A DNA stretch of 64,000 nt from Isoetes taiwanensis (Eukaryota; Streptophyta; Lycopodiopsida; Isoetales; Isoetaceae). Made by a program: the position numbers and the translations under genes. The DNA is taken from positions 2,034,282 to 2,098,281 of the forward strand of contig JAJEKV010000112.1 in NCBI GenBank assembly GCA_021234155.1. The letters are read 5' to 3'. Below the pieces are notes generated by a model, which was not told the DNA's origin, did not search any database, and was given only the letters and a program-made list of their open reading frames with translations. This document shows positions 56,830 through 64,000 of this stretch, one piece after another; within the stretch, counting starts at the first letter, position 1, and each line of letters starts with the position of its first letter.

Positions 56830-57382
56830 ATGAAGTTGAAATAATCACTATGTTAGTAGATCATAATGCTTTGGAACAATGCTCAACTAGTTAAACTTTT
56901 AACTAGATTTAACACTAAAGCAAACTTCAACCATTGCATAAACCATCGTCAAATATCATTAACACTATTATGAAAGCACTGTAGCAATGGGATCGACCCA
57001 CTACTGTTCATCATTTGACTATAATGCCTTCGACACTATCTCCTACATGTTTATTTTGATCGGATCCAGCACAGGTGATGCCGGACCACACTCTAATTAC
57101 TGTATAAAAAACACAGAGATCCGTCGGTCTAGCAGGACCGATCGGATTCATAGTTATGCTGGCTCAAATATTCGAAGCCAGCTTACAGGATAAACTTAGA
57201 AATAATTTCGCTAGACCATATGTCGATTTGGTCTTTTAACAGGTCAACCTTTGGTTAAATATTGAACCATAGAAATAGGTTCGATCATTGAACCTCATTG
57301 AACCTTATGATGTCGCTTAGGTTTTAATCAAGTCTTCACCATTGAACCTTGCTTTCTTAACATCATGACATGATTTACAACA
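56830..57382 (-). repeat. Copia 5' LTR (553 bp)
   Basis: Minus strand begins TGTTGTAAATCATGTC and ends CAACTTCAT, beside the primer site. It matches 49865-50573 apart from small changes and the LINE insertion there. Confidence 0.92.
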
Positions 57383-57559
57383 GTGGAACTACGTAGAAAA
57401 TGAATCATGGAATATGAAACAACAATATCTTTCATTGAAGAACATGGAATGCAATCATTCATACTATCAATCAATCATACTATCAATCAATCATATTAAG
57501 AATAATAATAGATATATAGAATCATATTAAGAATAATAATGAATGTATAGAGCCATCGA

Positions 57560-59265
57560 TATATGATTATGTGTTTGAAAAACACCAATGCTACAAAACA
57601 AATCACATCACTAGTCCTGGCCTCCTATTCCCCTGTTAAAACAATAGAAATGTTTAAGAGCTTTAGTATGCAAATCAATTGTGATGAAATCATAAGAAAG
57701 AGGGACATCAATAAATTCAAAGAATGGAAGTTGAACCCGCTATAATAGCATGAAATAGTTATAGAGCTAACAAGGCTACACCTATAATTGATGTTTATCA
57801 AACAGCCATGGAGACACTTTTTTTTTTTTTTTTTTTTTGAAGGACGTGTTTTACTTCATATTATACACTCAAAATATTACAAAGTACTTCCAGAAGTAAG
57901 AAATGTCCCTGAAGCATCAATCACTTTTAGATGATCACTCCATACTGAAATTTTAATATGATCAGGCCAATTGGAGATCTGAAAGCAATTATACAACTTC
58001 TTACGAATTTCTTGAAGCACCACCTGAGAAGAAATACGCTTATCATAAAAGACCTTTCTTCGCCTTCACTTCCATACACTCCATATTAGCCAAGACTTTG
58101 CCATGTGAAATGCAATCCTTTTAGAAGCAGTCCACTGATTTGGATAAATACCCAAAAGAAAATGCTGACTATCCAAAGATACTCCAAAAAGAGAATGCAG
58201 CCAGAACCTAAGACTACTCAGCTCTGCACACAAATATAAACAGTGCTCCAATGTTTCAATGCACCGCTCACACATTGGACAAAGTGGCCATGGAGACACA
58301 TTTTGTCCCATAACACCACAACAAAACAAAGATATGACAACATTCTCATGGGACTGAACCATGATTACAAAAGAAAATAAGCATGTGTCTTGCACGGTGT
58401 TTAAGTAAAAGAGGGGTTCAAGATGCATGCATTGTATCTATGCATAGTATGCATGTAATGCATGCAGATATGCATGCCAAAACCATAGGTTGGAAGTGCA
58501 AACAAACTAGAAATAGACCAAGCGCGCTAAAACTATCACTGGCATACCCTTACACGAATACAACACAATTATATGCAAACCATAGCAAAATGGCCATATA
58601 TTTATACATTTTATACGGCACCAAAACATTTGTGATGGAATTATAAGGACGAGGGACATTAATAATCTCAAAGAATGGGAGTTGAACCCACTCTAATAGC
58701 GTCAAATATTTATGGAGCCAACACAATATAGCTACATCTGCAATCAATGTTTAGGATTGAACCATGATTATAAAACCATTGATCACCTGCCACTGCAAAT
58801 TCATGAGCAGGCAAATATATGAAGAACATCAAAACAAAGAGAAGTTGATTACCTTGGAGAGAAGGGAACATGAAATATTGCACATGGTTGTGCAGACCAC
58901 AGGTGCTTTAAGATGCTAGAAAAAAGGTAGGCTCTCATGTGAAAAGACCTATGTGGCCGCAAAAGAAAGTAAGCATGTACCTTATACCGTGTTAAGTAAT
59001 AGAGCGGCTAAACATACATGCATGCATGCATGTATGCATGGTATATTGCACTGTGTGCATGCAGTCTGCATGCACACAACGCATGCATTGTGTGCATGCA
59101 ATGCATGAAAATGTGCATGCCAAAACCATAGGGTGGAAATGCAAACTAACTAGAAATACACCACATGCTTTAGAAATACTACTGGCATAGCCATCACACA
59201 AATATAACAACACAATCATATGGAAACCATAGCAAAATGGCCGTATATATTTATAAGTTTTTCGC
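57560..59265 (+). repeat. Diverged tandem units (470-600 bp)
   Basis: Block b (GATG-AAT-ATAAG, GAGGGACAT-AATAA, CAAAGAATGG-AGTTGAACCC) is at 57681 and 58632. Block c (AAGCATGT-CTT-CGGTGTT-AAGTAA) is at 58380 and 58972. Block a (CATGCA cluster, CATGCCAAAACCATAGG, ATGGAAACCATAGCAAAATGGCC-like) is at 58430 and 59010. The order repeats two to three times. The L1 insertion lies in the first unit. Confidence 0.7.
57818..58286 (-). mobile_element. 5'-truncated L1-type LINE with poly(A)
   Basis: Minus strand reads CPMCERCIETLEHCLYLCAE (zf-RVT zinc-binding), NQWTASKRIAFHMAKSWLIW, then after an in-frame TGA RRKVFYDKRISSQVVLQEIR and ends SGTFLTSGSTL, followed by a 3' UTR and about 20 A. GCCATGGAGACAC stands on both sides (57805-57817 and 58287-58299), a 13-bp target duplication. 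It uses a poly(A) tail and a different C-terminus from the pentamer-tailed LINEs, so it is a separate lineage. Confidence 0.9.
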
Positions 59266-59289
59266 AACGAACAATTTTTTGTGATATAA

Positions 59290-59853
59290 TCGCCAGACCT
59301 GGGGATCTTTTTTGTTGTAGTATCTCCAGAAAAGTGACATCTCTTATATGATCATAGCAGATTCCTCCTAATCTATATGCCTTAGTATGATTCCATTCCT
59401 TTTGACTTTGTGCAAAACATTATCAATCAACCTTCTTTGTTGACTCGAAGTTAGGCCCGATGGCATCTCTTTGTGCTGCAATAAGTTTCTAATAGTTTGT
59501 TGCCAATCCTTAGAGCCTGCTCTTCACCAGTTGAATCCAAATATGCTAATGCATCTATAAACTGAAATATCAAAAGTCTGTAACTTACAAGCCTTCCTTT
59601 AAATCTTTGGCTTGCTAGTTGTCGTTCCAAAAAGTAATTCCATTGGATTCATGTAGACTTGTACTTGGCTTTTCAACATCATGTGTCCTTGCCTATTAAT
59701 CAAGAACATTAAAGCAGTAGCAATCTTCTCAATTCAAATATATCTCTCCTCAGTTGAAGACCATTGCCTAGTTGCAAACAGTACGGTATGCTTTTCCTGC
59801 AAAATAGCCAAACCTACAGCTTTCTTAGTAATAGTAATGACCATATGCTGGGG
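59290..59853 (-). mobile_element. Ty3/gypsy RNase H remnant
   Basis: Minus strand reads KKAVGLAILQEKHTVLFATR, QWSSTEERYI, IEKIATALMFLINRQGHM and CKLQTFDISV, which aligns with the RNase H part of the element at 25990-26330 (KSAAALMFLIERQGYIF). Stops interrupt it. It is cut at 59853 by the LTR-like sequence. Confidence 0.7.
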
Positions 59854-61572
59854 TGACAACGCCCCATGTCAAGAATAAGAAACAACTGCACTGCAAGTCC
59901 AAGCCACCGCAAATGGACTCCAGCCCCGGAGAATATGCACTCGTGTATCAGCCAAGAACTGCCCCACATGTCATAGTTTAAACTATGTTTGTCATCATAT
60001 GATCCAAGAATCAAGAGTCACAATTCACATGCATTTCCTATGCATTTACCAGGAACAATATAGAACATAGAGAACAGATTACATTCATGTTCTACCACAT
60101 TATGATGTCAAATATTCACCAAGTGCATGCTAATATAATGCAACCTTGACATATAACCATGGTATCCAAGCATTTAGCATGTCTAGATACATTATACAAG
60201 GACACATAGAAGATCCAAGCATTTTCCTCCTCATAGGAAAAGCTTATTCTAGATTCTAGGATGTCATAATATCCTATTCCCTACAATTTACATCCATATT
60301 ATGTACAAGGATCACCTAGCAACTACAACATGCTTCCACCAGCATGCTTCTCCAAAGTCACTCCCTCCATAAGGAGTGAACATTTTACATAGTACTGATA
60401 TGCAATTGAGTATGTTAGCTTGTTTTTCTTACTAATAAATTAATTACATAGCTTAGCATTTTATTTGGCCAACATCACTCCATGCCATTACCATATTCTG
60501 GAAGCCCCCATAAGCTTCTCTAGGCCATTGTGGCATACATCCCCTTACTATCCAACTAGGATATTAATCTATCTCATCTTAGCTCCACAGTTATTTCTTA
60601 GCAATGCAATTCCATATCATAGTTTAGTTATCTTAACTTTAATCTAATCACCAAAGATACATATATATCTTTGTCTATCTTCTAAACTATCACGGGGCCA
60701 TTGGCGCCATTCGTGCCCTTGCTGGAACCTCCATGCAACCCTTGTAAGCTACATGATCTCCAAGGTTCCAATCGAGTTCTGGATTCTCCCAAGCAGAGCA
60801 GTCTCTATATTGTTGTGGCTAGGGTCCCATTTACTCCATACAAGGTCTTCCCTACTATCTACAATTCTAAAGACTACTTCGGGACTTCTTACAATAAGCT
60901 TAGCTTAGTTCTTACTTCCTCTTGTATTTCAATGTGGCGAAAGACATTCAATCCCATATTATCACATCCAGGATCGCTCAAATTCCTTTATATGCTTAAT
61001 TCAAATCATTAAATCCTGATTCTCTTTCAACAACAAGAACAATCTAGGCAATCTAAGCATCCTTTGGTGTAAGCGGCAAATCATCCACCTGAAAACTACT
61101 TCAATGATGGTCCTTTGACTCCTAGTTGTTTTCTTCTCAAAATATCCCCTCCTTTTAGCTCTTAGCTCCAGGAAGCAAGCTGCACAAAGAGAGCAATGGT
61201 GCAGTCAATTCTGACATAGCTTCACTCTTTCTGTCTCCCTCATATGGATGAATTTTAACCGTATCAGATCCCATCCAGAAAGCTGATTTGAATACCTTTC
61301 CAGCAAAGTATAGATTACTTGAATTTGATCTCAGGTTGCCGAGATATGATGCTCTGAAGTTCGGCCAGCAAAACTACCCAGAAATTGCTCCTTCTGCCTG
61401 CTTTCAGAAACCCTCATAGAAACTGATGTTGTTTGCTTTTATCACGTGAATTTTGTATAAACTTCTCATACATAGTATGTATTCCTCATGTAGTGACCAA
61501 TTGAAATATTCTCAATAATCATCAATAGGAAAATATAAATTACATGCTTGCTAATGGGCCAAGCTCGTTACA
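59854..61572 (-). mobile_element. Candidate Ty3/gypsy LTR (~1.7 kb)
   Basis: Plus strand starts TGACAACGCCCC and ends CAAGCTCGTTACA; on the minus strand this is TGTAACG...CGTTGTCA. Just outside the right end, the minus strand has AGAACGGGAGAA, a purine-rich tract that could be a polypurine tract, preceded by FGTTYEDMGQI-like coding that resembles a gypsy pol end. No matching 5-bp flanks were found, so the left edge is uncertain. Confidence 0.45.
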
Positions 61573-62215
61573 TTCTCCCGTTCTAAAATTTGACCCATGT
61601 CTTCATAGGTCGTTCCAAAATAACGGAGTATCCAATCGATCATAGAATTAAACCTTCCTAACGAACTACATAATAATGCCAACTTATTACCATAATCATT
61701 CTTCCTTCCCTTTCTAGCTGTCATGAATATAAGTATTTTTTCTTACACAACGCGTTAACCGGGCTTGCTTATACTACCTCAAATGGCTTATCCAAATTTG
61801 GAGTTTTTAGGAGAGGATCTTCATGTATGGATGAAATAAAGTAGTCAAAAAACTTTTTGACATTCTAAAGCCTATGCAACAGAGATGAATTTGCTTTCAG
61901 ACTTGGTGAAATTGCATACTCTTGTCAATTTAGAGATTGGAATAATGATATGAGCAAAATTAGGAATATTCTAAACGAGGTTCACCCTGGACTACCTTCT
62001 CATCGGATCCCTAGCCTAAGGTTTTGAGGGAATATCGAACCTTTATACGGCTTTGCTTAAGGTTTTAGAATATAAAATATGGGGGCTTGAATCTCTACCA
62101 AAAAAACTTAATGTCCCAATAATACTACTTTAACCAATATATCCAGTGAGCTAATGTAATTATTTTCTATCTTGAATGTATGTTTTTTTTATAACAACTC
62201 ATTTCTATGTTTGTA
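61573..62215. other. Possible gypsy pol end, then unrecognised sequence
   Basis: 61573-61660 (minus) could be the last codons of a gypsy polyprotein. The rest shows nothing I can identify. Confidence 0.3.
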
Positions 62216-62219
62216 AGCT

Positions 62220-62470
62220 TTGGCTCCTAGTTTCTTGTCTCCATCTATTGGAGCTAACAAGTGTAGTGTAAATTGATTTCTTATCTCCATTCATTGTATT
62301 ATTCTCTTCATTCATTTCTTGTCTCCATTCGTTATAGCATTCGCTCAATTTATTTCTTATCTCCATTCATTTGGATCCCAGCCAATAATTGTAGGGTAAG
62401 CTAATTTCTCGTCTCATTTGTTGTAAGCTTTCTAACTTTGTAAGCTTTGGCTCCCGACTAACAATTATAG
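62220..62470 (+). repeat. Minisatellite with TTTCTT-TCTCCATTCATT core
   Basis: Variants of ATTTCTTGTCTCCATTCATT recur about every 50-55 bp five times, with GTAAGCTTTGGCTCC words at both ends. Confidence 0.75.
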
Positions 62471-62551
62471 TCAAACTATACTAGAGTCATAGACTCAACA
62501 AAACTTTTCGAGCTCACATGTTTTCCATCCCAAAACATTCTCGTGGCAGCA

Positions 62552-62602
62552 GGAATTGAACCTCCCCCTCACAGGGTTGACCCCCTAAAGTCCCCCTGTG
62601 GC
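62552..62602 (-). ncRNA. tRNA-like A and B boxes (possible SINE head)
   Basis: Minus strand has TGCCACAGGGG (62602-62592), one mismatch from an A box, and 29 bases later GGTTCAATTCC (62562-62552), a perfect B box. Spacing fits an RNA polymerase III type-2 promoter. A tRNA cloverleaf could not be drawn, so a SINE remnant is more likely than a tRNA gene. Chance is not excluded. Confidence 0.35.
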
Positions 62603-62649
62603 ATCACTAAGAGCGGGCACCATTTATGCTTTGCTTTCATCCCTTTTAA

Positions 62650-64000
62650 TTGTTAGGGACTCCAAGAGCTCATCAGCTCCTTCTCCCTTTGATCCTCTTT
62701 CACCCCTTTCCTCCCTATCTCCTTTTAGACCCCGCCTATAGTCATGGCAACTCCAGTTATGAGGGATTATGAGAACAAGGGAGGCAGCTCAACTGTGAAA
62801 TCATCACTCCAGGTGGATTGGCAGACTGTTCATGTGCTCTAACCCCTTGCCTGCCTCAGCTGCGCCTGGATTATGACCACACAGAGACTTATGCCTAAAA
62901 CAACCAAGCTAGAGGAAATTCTGTAGCTTCCCATGCTACAGCAACAGTCAATGTGCTTATGACTGCTGCAGAGAGATGCTTTGGGAAAAGTCAACTCTGG
63001 CGTCTCTGGGAAGCTACAATTTTTCCTCGTAAATAGTGGTTTGATGATGAATGTACGAAACTTAATCACTGGCTTCAACAGGTCAGTGACTCCATTTTTG
63101 CGCTAGCATGCGATCAAATAGTATTGCCCTTTTCTCTAGAGAAAGAAAGCCAGTTACATTGCAGAACATTAGAGGGAAATGTTCTATCTCCTGGATCATC
63201 GTTTCAGGACATTCTGGCGAAGAGTATTAAAGATTTATAGGTTATGAGAAATATCACTTCCGAGCAATGGGTACAATTGCAGCAACTATGATCCTTTTGG
63301 GATTCGAGTCGCAATATCCCCATAGATGGGCCCAGCGTTTATAATCACGGAGGCATGGGTCTCCTAGTGCTGCCACATTTTGGCAGCATAGAAGAGCTAT
63401 ATGCATACATCACACTAACATTTGACTTGATATGTGTGTGCATGAGCTAATATACCATGGATCTTGAAGACATCTAGCTTTGAAGACTTGTAGAAGATAC
63501 TAGCTATGAAGAACCAAGTGAGAACTTTGATTGAACATCATGTAGGCATCATAACAAGAGCTTTGGATCAATTGAGCACTCATGAAGCTTGGAATTGGAA
63601 CTTGAAGGCCCCTTATCAAGGTTTGGAAGATTTTTCAAGCTAGAATGGTACTTTGCTAAGTCCAAGTTTTTTTTGGCATGATTCACACTTCTCTAAACTC
63701 CATTGTTATGATTCCATCCCCCTCACATCTAATTTTCCTCCTCTCATATGACATTGTCATGTCCCCAAATCCAAAGTTGGCAAAAGTCTTTTTCCTAGTA
63801 AAAAATACCTCACACACTCATCATTTATCCATCATTCATAAAAAATGCAAAAAAAATCCCCATCAAAATTGACTATCCCTAAGGTCTAAGATCATGTTCT
63901 AGAGAGGTGCAAATTTATTATCACAAAGTTTGAAAGGCCCAAGTTGGCCCAAGCAACACCAAAATTTGAGTACTTTGAAGTGCACATGTCAATTCCAAGT
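62650..64000. other. Window end, nothing recognised
   Basis: Several short frames are open but none matches a known family, and no repeat ends were seen. Confidence 0.35.

Larger units (their letters stand above)
49865..57382 (-). mobile_element. Ty1/copia retrotransposon, nearly complete but inactive
   Basis: Minus-strand order: 5' LTR (57382-56830), primer site, gag-protease-integrase copy A, a second gag-protease-integrase (copy B), RT, RNase H, polypurine tract and 3' LTR (50573-49865). GTGGA stands on both sides (49860-49864 and 57383-57387) as a 5-bp target duplication. The LTRs differ at about nine sites over some 540 shared bases, so insertion was fairly recent. Coding is broken by stops at 51800 and 51455 and by several frameshifts. 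Confidence 0.92.

Overview
This 64-kb window looks like nuclear DNA from a large, repeat-filled land-plant genome. The evidence is genes with GT-AG introns, plant-type families (glucuronokinase, RCC1-repeat protein, plasma-membrane H+-ATPase, PLS-type pentatricopeptide repeats, polyphenol oxidase) and dense plant retrotransposons. The PPR style and LINEs with a C-terminal HLRIE...C..C...VEDE knuckle would fit a fern or other seed-free plant, but that is inference.

Layout. 0.7-1.8 kb: decayed H+-ATPase gene. 1.9-7.0 kb: near full-length but broken, G+C-rich LINE on the minus strand. 7.0-8.4 kb: PPR pseudogene. 8.5-10.35 kb: two 5'-truncated LINEs of the same lineage, ending in pentanucleotide repeats. 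10.4-10.7 kb: MITE-like repeat. 11.2-15.65 kb: recent 2.2-kb head-to-tail duplication. 15.6-18.2 kb: small tandem repeats. 18.2-20.6 kb: unknown gene fragment split by a solo LTR with a perfect 5-bp target duplication. 21.7-22.2 kb: LINE fragment. 23.1-24.6 kb: six-exon glucuronokinase gene (minus). 25.6-28.0 kb: broken Ty3/gypsy element with a tRNA-Gln-like primer site. 29.3-30.8 kb: second solo LTR of the 18.7-kb family. 32.2-32.6 kb: second MITE copy. 34.4-34.8 kb: PPR remnant. 35.3-40.1 kb: seven-exon RCC1-like gene (minus) with a broken polyphenol-oxidase copy inside intron 3. 40.5-45.9 kb: Mutator-like element with 92-bp inverted ends and an internally deleted transposase. 48.4-49.6 kb: gypsy integrase remnant split by a 246-bp repeat. 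49.9-57.4 kb: complete-length Ty1/copia element carrying an internal gag-protease-integrase duplication, a palindromic CACTA-like MITE and a LINE end in its 3' LTR. 57.6-59.3 kb: diverged tandem units rich in CATGCA motifs, one split by an L1-type LINE. 59.3-61.7 kb: gypsy RNase H and a candidate LTR. 62.2-62.6 kb: minisatellite and tRNA-like promoter boxes.

Only two loci look like possible working genes: the RCC1-like gene, whose seven exons all join in frame, and the glucuronokinase gene, which joins in frame but stops about 20 codons early. The two are unrelated in function; everything else is mobile DNA, its debris or dead gene copies. I found no evidence for a novel multi-gene system. 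The most interesting signals are structural: microsatellite-tailed LINEs, one-blade-per-exon RCC1 structure with uniform intron phase, nested insertions whose target duplications can be read directly, and a transposase whose DNA-binding and SWIM parts have been joined without the catalytic core.
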